A stretch of DNA of 64,000 nt, taken from NCBI GenBank assembly GCA_024516035.1, contig CM044958.1:21067568-21131567 (forward strand), given 5' to 3'. This DNA is from Bactericera cockerelli (taxonomy: Eukaryota > Arthropoda > Insecta > Hemiptera > Triozidae). The position numbers were made by a program, and so were the translations under genes. This document shows, piece after piece, positions 11,801-22,743 of the stretch. Below the pieces are notes generated by a model. That model was not told the origin of the DNA. It made no database searches and was given only the letters and a program-made list of their open reading frames with translations. Each line of letters starts with the position of its first letter. Within the stretch, counting starts at the first letter, position 1.

Positions 11801-14172
11801 AACCGAGGGGACTTAGGCAAATTTCTATCGGTTTTCAGGGGTTCGGAGGTCACAACACGCACAGCGGTCACCCAGGGGGCGGCGGCGGTCCCATGTTGGG
11901 TATGGGAGCCACTGGATTGGGAGCCGGCCTGGTAGGGGCTACCTTAGCACACAAGCTAAGTCCAGTAAGTAAAGTGAGGGCAGATGGAAAAACGTAGTAA
12001 GGGGGCATTTATTTCTTTGAAATCGAATCGAATTGAAATCGGAGCAAAAAAAGTATTACACAATACTTCCGTTTCTAAGGTTTAACTTATATTATTCTAA
12101 TAGTTTGTAAGATGGATGTAAGTTAAACCAATAAATCGTAAGAAACTAATTTAATTTGAGTCACCGTAACCCTCTGTGTCGACTACCTCATTTTCACGAC
12201 TCAGGGTATAATGGCGTACCGGAACACTTGGCCGTAGGTCAAAACAAATCGTCTTCGGGGATGATCAGGGATCGATGGACGATCCTGTACCCCGATTTTT
12301 TTTTCTCTATAAATACCAAATCAAAATAATTGTAATGCAAAGACTGTACAGTTAGACGTGTAGTTTGGGGCCCCGCGTAATTTACTTTTATTATTACTTC
12401 AAAGGTTCTCATACTTTTGGTTCTCATATTTTTTGTTTTACCAAAATAGATTTAAGTGTAAATTTCCACAAAATAATGTATTACATCCAGTGTAATTAAA
12501 AAAATAGGATAAGGAAAGTAAAAAAAAAAATAAAAAAAAATCCGATCCTGTTGCCACCTCTTACCAAGTAGATAACTTTGACTTTAAATTAAATTTAATT
12601 GCACAAAAAAGTTCAATTCTCATTAAGCTTCGCGGGCCGCACAAAATGTACTGGTGGGCCACCAGTTGAAAATCCCTCAATTCCCTCATCTAGAATACAA
12701 AAAAATGTCAATAACCAAGTCACATTTTACACATTCATTAAAATAAAAGGATTTTTATTTAATTTCCTATCTTTACAAACACTATGGTTTATCACAATAC
12801 AATACATTAAGATTATAATTATTAGGAATTTATAAAGGACATAAATAATTAGTACATGTAATTGTATTTTACAATAATGAAAATGAGAATTAAATAATTT
12901 ACCTATGAATATAAAAATAAAGTTAAAAACAATTTTAGGAATGAAAGAACAAAACAGGTATTTTGGCCTATTTTTAAACAAATTTTAACTTTTATCTGGT
13001 AAATATATATGTTCATGCATGTACGTTCCTATTACTAGAGCTATATGTACCATCACACTTGGTTCTGGGGTGAAACCATGAAAAACATTGATAGTAATAA
13101 TCTAATAATAAAACTGCCTCATTCATACGGCCTGACTAGGACTAATGAGTGGCATTAATTCAGCAGTAAAGACGTATTATCATGTGGTAAAGGTCACCCA
13201 GGAATTGTGGTAAAGGAACACCATCGGTGGTCACCCAGGAAAATCAAAAGGAATCTATCTAATACATACCTTAGCGAAATATCCAAACTCAATATTATTT
13301 TGTCCTATGCAGATATGAACAATAATAAATCTTTAATACAAACTCTTACTCCAGAATATACATCAAGATACTGTCACTCAAGTGATAGCTCGTGAACAAC
13401 GTTAACAACAATAACATTATGTGGTAAAATCCTAAATAGAAGGATAACTTGTCATGTCCCGTCTGGATTTCTCAGCCACAACCTCTGGATTACCAGACTG
13501 ACGCCTTGACCACGGAATTACTGAGACCTACAGAAGTACAGACTAGTAAGAAGACACATTAATCACCATTCGGGCGCAAATTCGATTAATGCGAAGATCT
13601 AGTGATCTCGGACCAATGAAACAACAAAATTATAAGACTCCTTCGAGATTTTATTAGGTTTTGTCTGCCTCTCGATGAAGCACAGTAATAATCATAATGT
13701 GCGTTTAAATTTTATCATTTCTCAAAGAAGTTATCGAGACAGGGAGTCTCATAACTCTGACATGTTGAATGAAATGAGAATAAATTATCGCATTATTACT
13801 ATCACACGAAATACACCCAATAAATACCTACATAAATTAATATATTTATGGGTAAAAAAAATATGAATGAACGGCTTCCTTTCATATCGGGTGTATTTCG
13901 TGTGTTATTCTTATTTCATTCAACCAGTAATGAGACTCCCTGTCTCGAGTCGACAGTCTCTATAAAGCACAACTTTACTATACTACATATACTAAACTTA
14001 CCACTTCATTTTTGACTTTTTACAGAAGAAAGCTCTCAAGTCTCAAAAGAAAGCAGCAAAGAAAGCTCTCAAGTATGGCGTCCCCCTAGCGGGTCTGGGT
14101 GTGGGGGCTTACACTGTGGGTAGAATACTACACAGGAGTAGTAGTAGTAGTAGCAGCAGCAGCAGCGACTAG
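5851..14172 (+). CDS. Galectin with Pro/Tyr-rich and Gly-rich C-terminal tail
   Basis: Coding exons are 5851-5880, 6246-6334, 6955-7162, 7926-8225, 9884-9988, 11839-11964 and 14026-14172. All junctions are GT-AG and in phase, giving 334 residues ending in TAG. Residues about 12-140 form one galectin carbohydrate-recognition domain: DVAFHIN, IVRNSI, WGPEE and a closing VTSIQYSG strand. Residues about 147-215 are rich in Pro, Tyr and Gly (repeated PxYP motifs). Residues about 216-334 are Gly-rich and hydrophobic, then Lys-rich (KKALKSQKKAAKKALKYG), and end in ten serines. Galectins bind beta-galactosides in the cytosol or, by unconventional secretion, outside the cell; no signal peptide is seen here. 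Two arginines usual in the sugar site (HxNxR and ExR) are not conserved, so ligand preference may differ. Introns hold several transposons. The 5' UTR probably starts between 5460 and 5780, with a possible splice acceptor at 5810. Family is sure; function of the tail is unknown. Confidence 0.9.
6424..6502 (+). mobile_element. tRNA-derived SINE in galectin intron 2
   Basis: A-box-like GTGGCGTAACGG and B-box GAGTTCGATTTC lie in tRNA spacing. The same family is found inverted at 34318-34400 (shared CTGCCCGTA and GAGTTCGAT). Confidence 0.6.
7300..7585. mobile_element. TTAA-flanked (piggyBac-type) MITE
   Basis: Terminal inverted repeats CACATTGGACGCC and GGCGTCCAATGTG bound 7304-7581. They are flanked on both sides by TTAA (7300-7303 and 7582-7585), the target preferred by piggyBac transposases. 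A short ORF inside shows no transposase similarity. The element sits in galectin intron 3. A related copy is at 16377-16696. Confidence 0.8.
8236..8440 (+). mobile_element. 3' end of a probable non-LTR retrotransposon
   Basis: The segment starts 10 bp after the galectin exon-4 donor with 'gggttgggtggaagagatt'. It ends with AATAAA (about 8402) and an ATA-repeat tail (about 8417-8438). Pieces of the same 3' UTR recur near 45405 and at 55702-55770. The truncated 5' side and simple-repeat tail fit target-primed insertion of a LINE; the family is not identified. Confidence 0.5.
8449..9062. mobile_element. Foldback element with 'acaacctatgt' repeats
   Basis: The ends are inverted copies of TGTCTAGAAGAACAACCTAT. 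The motif ACAACCTATGT occurs at about 8473, 8517, 8632 and 8939 and, inverted, near 9026. ORFs in this segment are short and unlike known proteins. It lies in galectin intron 4. Confidence 0.65.
9678..9760 (-). mobile_element. tRNA-derived SINE head
   Basis: On the minus strand, 'cagtagctcttgtgacaagg' followed by a B-box-like GTTCGAGCC resembles the heads at 46180-46325 and 59960-60110. It is truncated. Confidence 0.5.
10278..11421. mobile_element. 1.14-kb foldback DNA transposon with internal tandem units
   Basis: It begins CAGGGTGGGGCAAAAGTCTG and ends with the inverse of this (to 11421), flanked by TA on each side as in Tc1/mariner-type insertions. Inside are two direct copies of a ~280-bp unit (about 10290-10570 and 10571-10850) and a partial third, followed by an inverted copy (about 11051-11410). 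No transposase ORF is present, so it is non-autonomous. It sits in galectin intron 5. Confidence 0.8.
11614..11670. repeat. Perfect inverted repeat (26-bp arms, 5-nt loop)
   Basis: 11614-11639 pairs exactly with 11645-11670 around CATTA. It is intronic, 169 bp upstream of galectin exon 6. Confidence 0.9.
13093..13535 (-). mobile_element. SINE (ATT-tailed family), interrupted
   Basis: The tail block (13093-13195, with 'cggcctgactagg' and 'gtattatcatgtggtaa') and the tRNA-like head (about 13420-13530, 'cttgtcatgtcccgtctgg') match the family at 59092-59297. About 215 bp separates them, including a second 'ttatgtggtaaaatcc'. This may be two overlapping copies or one copy with an insertion. Confidence 0.5.
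13640..13955. mobile_element. Foldback MITE in galectin intron 6
   Basis: The arm around 13733-13815 (GACAGGGAGTCTCAT ... CACACGAAATACACCC) is repeated inverted at about 13887-13950. Two weak short ORFs overlap it and are not thought to be genes. Confidence 0.6.
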
Positions 14173-15744
14173 GCTACTGAGGTCGGTCCTAAAATATTAT
14201 ACCGATCCAGGGAAAGAATTAAGCACATTGGTCTGTGCCCGAATCAAGGACAAGCATACTTGCTCACCAGAGAGGGGGGGGGGAGCTTGAGGGGAGGAGG
14301 AGTTCTCAAAAGTTGACGATTATAACCAGGACCATAAAAATTACAATAATTCATTAGGTTTACCAGATGAAATAAGGTGGAATTCAACTTTTTTTGACAT
14401 TTTAGGCCTTTTCTTAGCAAATTTTTGAGAAAAAATCTTTTCTTGGAAGCGTCATATCTCGATGACGAATCATCATACCAACATGTTTGATTTATTTTTA
14501 TTGTTAAAAATGTAATGCTCTACAAGTCTACATAAATGTGTAGAACATAGTAAGCCGTAACAAATATAAGTTATTGAAACCATAGTAAAGGTCGAAAATT
14601 TTGCAGACACCCCCCCCCCCCCCTGATTTGTTTCCGACCTTATTCCACCAAGCCCTACTACTTTTTCTTACCTATCTACATGTGCGTTTCACTGTTAACT
14701 ATTTTATCATTACCAATTGTTAGACATATTTTCCTACTACATTGTAAAAAGAAAGTGTATATTATATTTATTTATGTTTTGTACAAATCATATAATTTTC
14801 TTTTTGTTATTTTATATTATAAAGTGATTCGTTTGTTTGTGTGAGTATGTTTGTCCTTCTTTAACTCGAGAACCACAAGTCGGATTGAGCTTTTTTATAG
14901 TTACCAATGACTGGCTCAAGTGCGGCCATGCGCTATCCAAAAAGTACATTTTCTAAAAGTTGAGTTTTTAAATGAGGTTTTTCAAACATCATTTTTCAAT
15001 GAGAATTCCTTAAACTGAACCTTTCTGCATTTTTAATCTTACATGATTTTTTTTCTATTCTATAGACCAAAAGAAGGATTGATTTGTTTGACCATTTTTT
15101 CATTGTTTTTATTCTTCACAAACAAGGACAATGAAAAAGGGTCTCAATTGAGAAAAAAAAAAAAATCTCAGAAATGTTTTTACTATATTACTTTGTGATT
15201 GATTATCTTTAATTCAACCTTTCGTGTCGCAACATAGATATAATTACAAACATAAATCATACATATTTGTGTATCTGATGGCCTCAATAAAATTCTGAAA
15301 TGAGAAATAGTAATGTATCAAATTTACACCAGCGCGGCCATGTCTCGGTGAATGCACCGCGCCTCGGGCCTAACCGCAACGCGGCTAGTTATACAATATA
15401 TGTCTTTTTCTGTTTTTGAAGTTTCAGTTAAATCATTTGCTTACACCAAAACAAAACAAAAAAGTATTCAATTTCTGAATCATTATTGATGAAATGTAAC
15501 CCATGGAATGAAAAGATATGTGAGTCAGACGAATTTCAAATGAAGCAAAAGAGACGTTTAGCACAGAACGCTTTAAAAATGGCTCTGATTATACATACAT
15601 ATGTGATACGATGGATACATTATTATTATTAGGTTAGGTAAAACCCGTAAAACGTCGCCATCCCTTTCTCAATATGAAAAAATACAGTGTTTTGTAATTT
15701 AAAAAAACTGGATATCTGTGTCAACAATAAGCACGACAGATCAT

Positions 15745-15818
15745 CGAATTGGAAAGCCAGGGGAGATGGTGTTTCTCGATCATCGAATAGGAAAGCCAGG
15801 GGAGATGGTGTTTCTCCG
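15745..15818. repeat. Short tandem duplication in the ZFPL1 3' UTR
   Basis: 'gaaagccaggggagatggtg' occurs twice in direct orientation, about 42 bp apart, just downstream (minus sense) of the ZFPL1 stop codon. Confidence 0.7.
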
Positions 15819-15836
15819 CCGCTGCCGATGTAGGTA

Positions 15837-18800
15837 TCACTCATGCGCCATGTTCTGCACGTGAATGTTGGGGTTGGAGAGAGGGTCCAGGCTAGGGTCG
15901 CCGTCAGTGGCGAAGTGGCCCAGCTGGCTGAACACGAAGACCAGCAGGAGCAAGGCGAGCAGGAGCAGCAGGGCCAGGGTGACGTAGCGGCGGTACAGGT
16001 GCTGGCGGGAGGGGTGCAGGCCCCGGGCCCGGGGGTAGCTGGACCTGGGGGAGACAAGAGTCGTATTTTTCTTTCTAACCAAAAAAAATTTCCTGGTTAG
16101 GTTTCTTCCAAATATTTCCATTTTATTCCGAGGTCATTCGTAAAAGAAAAATGCGTTTGGTTACTTTTAAAGTTAAACAATGGACTTAACCTATAAAAGA
16201 ACTGGAAGCAAGAATTTTCTACTTCCACTTTGGTTAACTTTGGAAGTGGAAATTTTTCCTCTTCCAAAAGAAAAATGACTTGCTTCCAGTTTGGTTCATT
16301 TTATTCCCGTTTGGTTAACTTTGGTTAAGAAGGAAAATAGGGCTAAGCAGGGCCTCATTCCACTCTCTTTTTTTAACACTTTCAGCGCCACGTGTACAGT
16401 ATAGTGTACAACTGTACACGAGTGTTTTCTACAGTGGACCGCGTGTACACTATACTGTACACCTCACCCTCTCACTTTCAGAAACCGATGCTCTTTATAG
16501 CGTACACAGCAGGTGTATTTCTTATTGGGATTCGATTGTCGTGGTCCGTGAAAGTTTTTTGGACCAGAAAAATATCTATCTGGTGACTTTTTATGGCTGT
16601 TTGAGTCTACCTACCTCTTTTTTCACACAAAATAAGAAGAGAAGGTTCGTCCACTGAACCATATTACCAACAAAAAAAACCTTGGCGTTGAATGTGTTAA
16701 TATGAGTGTTTCATAGCCTTTTTTATTTCTTAGCCATGTGTATCTTTATTAGGTACCCTACCTACATGTACAAACTTTGCCAAAATCAGTATACTGCAAG
16801 TTAGTCAGTGCATACTGTACTCTATGCACTGACCGATGCAACTGACTGCAGTATCTTCTCACTCGACCAGATCAATTGTCTTTCTCGTCGGGCTTGCATC
16901 GCAGCATATAGGTGTGCCTTGTACTTTCTCATACATTTCCAACTTTTCAATTTACAATCATTAAATTATCAAAGTCAATATCAAATTATCATAGCTTTCC
17001 ATTATCATCCCGCCGCGATCAATCCGTTGCGTCGCGTCGCGCCGTTATCTGCGTAAGGGTTTTAGTCTGGTAATTGGTAAGTTTTATGTCAAAAGGTATT
17101 CTTTTGAATCAGGCTTATATTATTATATACAGTTCACTACAAATTCACAAAACACCATGAAACTGAATCTACTGTAGACGCTTGAGGTATGTGTAGTAAC
17201 TTGCTAGTATTTATGCTCAAGGGAGAATAACAAAATATGACAACAGGGCCTCACTCTCACTCTGAAGGGAGAATAAAAAGTAATGACAAAAGGTCCTCAT
17301 TCCAGAAAACACTCTCACATTCAATTAAAATAATGAGAGTGTGAGAGTTATTTAGCAGTTGGAAGGGTCGATTTGAGGATTTTGATATATCAGGTATCGT
17401 CGCGGGATATATCAGTAGAACAGGCATTGGTTTACCAGTCCAGAGAGGACTGAAGCCTCTTCAAATTATAATTTTATCGGCACAAGGGACTAATAACTAC
17501 TCTGGGTTACAGCGAGCAGTAATTTCGGTCATAGGGCTACCTAGTAATAGATCAGGATGGATAGGTTTGTATATTTGATTTTCAGAAAAAATATTTCTTC
17601 CAAATTTATACTAATAAGAATGGTCCCTAAGATTAAAGCTCTATAAACTCGCTGTACGGCAAGATATATTTTTTACATTAGTATGGCTACATCACTACAC
17701 GAGTATGGCTACACCACTACATGGCAGTAATAACTTACAGCCACCATCTGGATAGCCACTCTAGCAGGGACCGTCTCTTGTATTTGTTGTCATCGTGGTC
17801 CCGGACACTGCTGGCTACTGGGTGGCTATGGTGCGGCTGAGTGAGCTCCTCAATGTCCACTGACTGGTACACACGTCGGCCCGCACTGCTTGAAGAATAC
17901 ACCTCTGGGCTATAAGTCACCGCCTGGAGACAATAGAGAAGAAGATAATGTAAGTCCATTTGGTAACTGATTCTACATGTACAATTGAAAAAAGATTCTA
18001 CATGTACAATAAAAAAAAGATTCTACATGTACAAAAAAGTGCAAAAATAAGGTCTTCAAATTACTGATACAAATTTTTTATAGTATTGAGTATGTATTAA
18101 AAACAAAAATCTTCTTAAATGCAATAGATAATAAATTAATCACCTTTGGAATCATTTTTAAGGTACTCAAATATACAAAAAATAAAATAATCTAAACTTA
18201 CTTCAATGGGTTTATTGTAAGTGTGAACATAGCTTTTGGCGGCTTGGCTAAGGCTGGGCTTATCCACTTCATGGCTTAGCAGTGGCAGGCCCAAGCCCTG
18301 GCGCGCCCAGTTCACACTCGACAACTTTTCGCGTAGCACGTCAGCCACAGGGGACACAAGGTTGCTGGGTGGGAACAGGCATTGGTTGCACTGGGGACAC
18401 TTATAGCCAGCCGGCGCGGTAGTTGAGGCTAAGCCACGGGCGAACTCGTTCAAACAAGCCCAGTGGTAGACATCTGTTGATTTTTATTTATTTTTAATTG
18501 AATAATTTATTATTTCATTTTATTCATACAAAATGTTTTGTCTTGAAATTAATTATCTCTTGACTTATGGAAACTACTGAGATTGTACATTGTAAAACCT
18601 CAGTAGTACCTACAGGACTTCTGATTATAACCTCACCTAGGCCTATACAGGGTGGACCAAAAAAACGTTTACACCCGTAAATGGTAGATTACTGACGACA
18701 TTTCCAGGACGGATCTGCAATCCGTTTTTTCGGATTCGCCTTTGTAACTGCACAAAGTGATTTTTTGCAACTTTCCGAAAAAGTCCGACTTTGGCGTATT

Positions 18801-21800
18801 CTTCAGGTCAGTACTTTTTTCCTGTTTAAGATGAGTTGATTCTAAACAATTCTGCAGAAAGCCAACAAAATTTCGATGTTTCTAGCTACACTACTTTGTT
18901 TTTTACGAATTGGTTTGTCATATTTTTTTACACCTGAACAGAAAAAAAACACCCAAAAAAACTTTTTTACTAAATAAAACACTCGACATTTGCCCGAGCA
19001 AATTTTGGCACAGACATGGGCAAGTTTGATAAAAGTTGGCGGCCGCCCCGAGGATGCTAAAAAATAATTTTACGATTTTTTATCACGTGATCTTCTGGGA
19101 AAAATTATTAGATGTGTGCCAAAAACTCTTCAAAAATCCTAAGAGTTTTCTAGCTGTAGACTGTGTAAGGGCGTCTTGTATTGTTTACAAAAATTGTTTA
19201 CATTGCTTTTTTTGAATACCGCGGTCTCACATGCCTTCATCAGCCAGTTTAGGAAAATTTAAATGATAAATTTCGTGCTACTCAGATTGTCAGTGGTGTT
19301 AGCTAGATGTCGTAGTGCTAAGAGTATTAGTCGCATGACCGAGGTTCAATTCTCGAAGGTCAATATTATTTTAACTATCGAAAAAATCTGATGGAATATT
19401 TTATTCATACCTGTATCTGACCTGTTGTAACATCAACAACTTATGGTTTTTTTGGGGGTAATACCATCTGTAAATTGAGATATATCAGATACTATTGGTA
19501 TCACAATACACATAATTATTATTCATGTAAGCCCCTGAGAGACTGCCTTGATAATGTAAGGATGGTTTTTCTTATGCTTCCCTACGAGAGAAAAAAAGTA
19601 GCGAATTTTCCCAACGAAAGTAAAGTTTATGAAATAAATCCAGGTAAATATGTAGGTAGGTTCTTTTATCATAAACAATACTAATTAAATAACAAATATT
19701 TACCGATTGCCAACTCTTAATAGAAGTCTTGAAAAAAACAAGATAATATTTTGTAAAATTAATAAACTTTTGCAGTCTTTATTATGTTTTATACTATTTT
19801 GATATAAACAAAAAGGTATTTAAAAAACATTTTGTGTTAGTATGTTCAATGAGAAACGATTAGACGCGCACGATTAGCTCAGTGGTAAGCTAGTCCACCC
19901 GGTCCGAACGCCAGAGCCAGCAAAAAATTCATGACTACAAAATAAAAAAGACTGTTGCCATTTTTTATTTAGCCATAGTACCCACTATGGATTCTCCTCA
20001 CACAAATTTTTGAAACCAATGGTGACTTTAGTACCTTAGTTCTAACTCAGAACTGTCCCTCTACCTTCTTGCCTTTCTCTCTCTCTCTCTCTCTTTCGCT
20101 CTTTGCCTCTCTCTCTCTCCCCCTTCTCAATTCCCTTAGAGGAACTGTTGGAAGTGGCGTCCACCTTCCTGGATGCAAAGGCGGAAGATTCCAGGTTTTT
20201 CTGTCAGGTCATTGAATGCCAACAGGATTCTTGCTACCAGATTTCGTAAACTATGTTTTTCACGTGATCCCAAATGTTCCTGTTGGCAACTCCATATGCT
20301 AAATGCGTATCTGCCATTTCAGCATCCGAATTATAATAATGTAACTTGTACAAAAAAAACTCAAGAAGTTTAAAGATAATATTAATTTCATAGAATGCAG
20401 AAAAATATGCTTGAAAACTATCATCGAGAAACAAACAATCATTCATTTGACTGGCCTTTAATTAATTCCAAGGAAAATAATTATCAGACATAAATAGCTA
20501 ATTACTCTTTGAGTACAAGACGACCCTACACGGTCAACACTTTTAAGATTTTGAACATCATTTCTTGAGACTTACCTGGTTTGTTTACCCAGAAAATCAT
20601 GTGATAAAAAATCGTAAAATTATTTTTTAGCATCCTTGGGTTGGCCGCCAACTTTTATCAAACTTGCCCATGTCTGTGCCAAAATTTGCTCGGGCAAATC
20701 TTGAGTGTTTCAAAGTGTAAAAAATTTACATGAGAATTTTTTTCTATTCAGGTGTCAAAAAAGATGCCAAACGAAACCGTAAAAAACAAAGTAGTGTAGC
20801 TAGAAACATCGAAATTTTGTTGGCTTTCTGCAGAAATGTTCAGAATCAACTCATCTTAAACAGGAAAAAAGTTCTGACCTGAAGAATAAGCCAAAGTCGG
20901 ACTTTTTCAGAAAGTTGCAAAAAATCACTTTGTGCAGTTATAAAGGCGAATCCGAAAAAACGGATTGCAGATCCGTCCTAGAAATGTCGTCAGTAATCTA
21001 CCATTAACGGGTGTAAACGTTTTTTTGGTCCACCCTGTATATCTTGAAAACTACTCAAAAAATGTAAGAATAAGATAAGTCAAGATGGCCATGGAACACT
21101 CTGGTCAGATGTTCATGGACATTGTAAATTATAAGGAGCCATCATGAAAAAAAAATAAAAAAAAACACCAGAATGGAGCAAAGCATCTGTTTACTTTAGT
21201 GACTGTCTAAAAGTGGACAATATAAAGTTAAATTGAAAAAAAATACTCCAAAATTAGATTAGTTTAAAAATGTCAAATACTCACGAAAGAAATATAAGTT
21301 TAGCTGGAGAAAACATGCAAAAAATAAAGTCAATTGGATAAGAATTCAAATTTTAATAATTTATTGTTTTTTTTTTTTTTTTTTTTTTTTTTTTTGAAGT
21401 AACAACTTTAGGTGGACCTAGCTCTGTTACACTCCTTTTCTGAACCCTAGTTGCATAAAGTTGGTAGTTGACCCATGCTTATTTGACACTGAAAATCTGT
21501 GGTATCAATATTTGCACTAATTTCAGAAACACCCTGTATATACTCAATTACTCACGATAGCAAGTGAGCCTAATGCAATTTTCAGAGGCCAGGTCTTTTC
21601 TGCACATCTCACAAGTAGGATTGTAGTCACTATCTTGAAGCCACTGCAAGTAGGACTGGACAATACACTGAAATAAAATTTCAAAAAGTTATCTTTAAAT
21701 TAAAAACAAAGATCAACAATTTCTTGCAAATTCCTGCACTGAAAATTCCGTAGAAAATGTATTTACCCTTAGAAAAATGATAACAAAACTATGAGAAAAT

Positions 21801-22707
21801 CATTAACGTTTTAAACATATCTCAAAAGTACTTGTCAATGTTAAGGTAACATTGAGATGTGGTGATTTTGCTTGGTAAACAGATTTCACAAACCAGATTT
21901 CCCAAAAGTTATGCATTAAGATGCATTAATTTTGTTTAGTACGGCAGAATAGACAAAGTACAATATTTTTACAGTGATTTGTAGTATGTTGGTTGAATAT
22001 TCACTTTATGTAGGGGTAAAATTGTCAATACAAGTGTACATTTTAGCATAATATGTTATAATACTATATGTTATACTATATGCATAATACTATATGTTTG
22101 TTTTTTTATGAAAACAGGCACATATTACAGCATTACCATGATTAACAAATGTATCTAACAAAACAAAACTGGCATTGATCTTAGGATTAGCATGCTGACA
22201 CATTTTGTGTTTCAAGTTTTGGCAAAAATAAAACAGCATAGACAATCCTGTCTAGTCTTTATGTTGCCTTTCTTATAGCTGAAGCATTTTTTTTTTTTTT
22301 TTTTTTTTTCTTTCATTTTTACACAGAAGATATAAACAAAGGTATTGTTATGGTCAAGGTTATTACAAAGAAAATCATTGGAACAACAAAAGGGAAACCA
22401 AGGGACCACAAGAATTGGTTGCTATAACTATTCAATTATTATACCAGAGGCCGTTAAATGCAAATATTACTGTAGTACCAAAGTAACTTGGCCTCAAACA
22501 AAATATCACTACCTCATAGACTAAAACTTTTTGGATAGGAGTTCTGGAACTTGGCCTTTTTTTTAACAGTAGTGTTTTTGTGTTTAGATTTCTGCATTAA
22601 CTCACCTTTGGATGATTTGTCACCATACAGTATTCACAAACATTGACTCGGTGTTCATAGCAGAACTGATTTGTCACTTTTCTTTTTGGACATTTGCATA
22701 GACCCAT
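15837..22707 (-). CDS. ZFPL1: Zinc finger protein-like 1 (cis-Golgi membrane protein)
   Basis: Coding exons in transcript order are 22707-22606, 21667-21556, 18473-18202, 17923-17739 and 16044-15837. All are GT-AG and in phase, giving 292 residues against about 310 in human. The N-terminus [16 protein letters not shown] matches ZFPL1. It opens a B-box-like Cys/His finger, followed by a RING-like finger (CEMC, CYHVYHWAC, CPQC). Then come the conserved [10 protein letters not shown] and [12 protein letters not shown] blocks, a DDNKYKRR basic motif, one hydrophobic membrane segment ([18 protein letters not shown]) and a short [14 protein letters not shown] tail. ZFPL1 is known as a Golgi membrane protein that binds GM130 and supports cis-Golgi assembly and ER-to-Golgi traffic. 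A noncoding 5' exon is likely: acceptor at 22745 and donor after 23570. Intron 2 is occupied by a 2.4-kb transposon. Identification is firm. Confidence 0.95.
16061..16345. mobile_element. Palindromic MITE of the 'cgtatttttctttctaacc' family, degraded
   Basis: It begins with CGTATTTTTCTTTCTAACC and contains the family words 'aagcaagaattttctactt' and 'aatgcgtttggttactttt'. Other copies: 24700-25015, 37831-39580 and 61181-61473. It is immediately upstream (minus sense) of the last ZFPL1 exon. Confidence 0.6.
16373..16700. mobile_element. TTAA-flanked MITE related to that at 7304-7581
   Basis: TTAA (16373-16376) CACTTTCAGCGCCACG ... CTTGGCGTTGAATGTG TTAA (16697-16700). The inner words 'gtgtatttcttattgggatt' and 'gtcgtggtcc' match the 7304 copy. 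Near the left end, 16391-16413 and 16442-16464 form a further inverted pair around 'gtacactatactgtacac'. Confidence 0.7.
17968..18036. repeat. Short tandem repeat 'gattctacatgtacaa'
   Basis: Three direct copies of about 29 bp, each with GATTCTACATGTACAA and a poly-A spacer, lie in ZFPL1 intron 3. Confidence 0.85.
20075..20128 (+). repeat. (CT)n microsatellite inside the transposon
   Basis: An interrupted CT tract directly follows the transposase remnant in minus sense. The sister copy has the complementary GA tract at about 62826-62872, so it was present before the copies dispersed. Confidence 0.9.
20136..20285 (-). pseudogene. Mariner-like transposase C-terminal remnant
   Basis: Reading the minus strand gives, in more than one frame, [11 protein letters not shown], then [20 protein letters not shown], then [15 protein letters not shown] and TAA (20138-20136). 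Compared with the copy near 62700-62815, about 11 codons are missing after PGIFR. Most of the transposase, including the expected acidic catalytic residues, is absent. Confidence 0.65.
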
Positions 22708-22743
22708 GGTGTTGTAGTTTGAAGATATTTTATACCCAAAAAG

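Larger units (their letters stand above)
18648..21037 (-). mobile_element. Tc1/mariner-type element, 2.39 kb, long inverted ends, dead transposase
   Basis: Both ends read CAGGGTGGACCAAAAAAACG inward and are flanked by TA. The inverted ends extend about 450 bp (18648-19100 versus 20587-21037). On the minus strand between about 20280 and 20136 lies a broken transposase C-terminus: [12 protein letters not shown], then [13 protein letters not shown], then [14 protein letters not shown] and a stop. This is the pattern that ends many insect mariner/Tc transposases. A frame break and an internal deletion show it is not functional. Two tRNA-like heads (about 19300-19365 and 19869-19930) lie inside, so SINEs are probably nested. 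The element fills most of ZFPL1 intron 2. A second copy starts at 61877. Confidence 0.8.

Noticed and set aside
19865..19935. Functional tRNA gene
   Set aside because: A good A box is present, but the B box is poor, the arms do not close, and the same stretch is carried inside both copies of a transposon.
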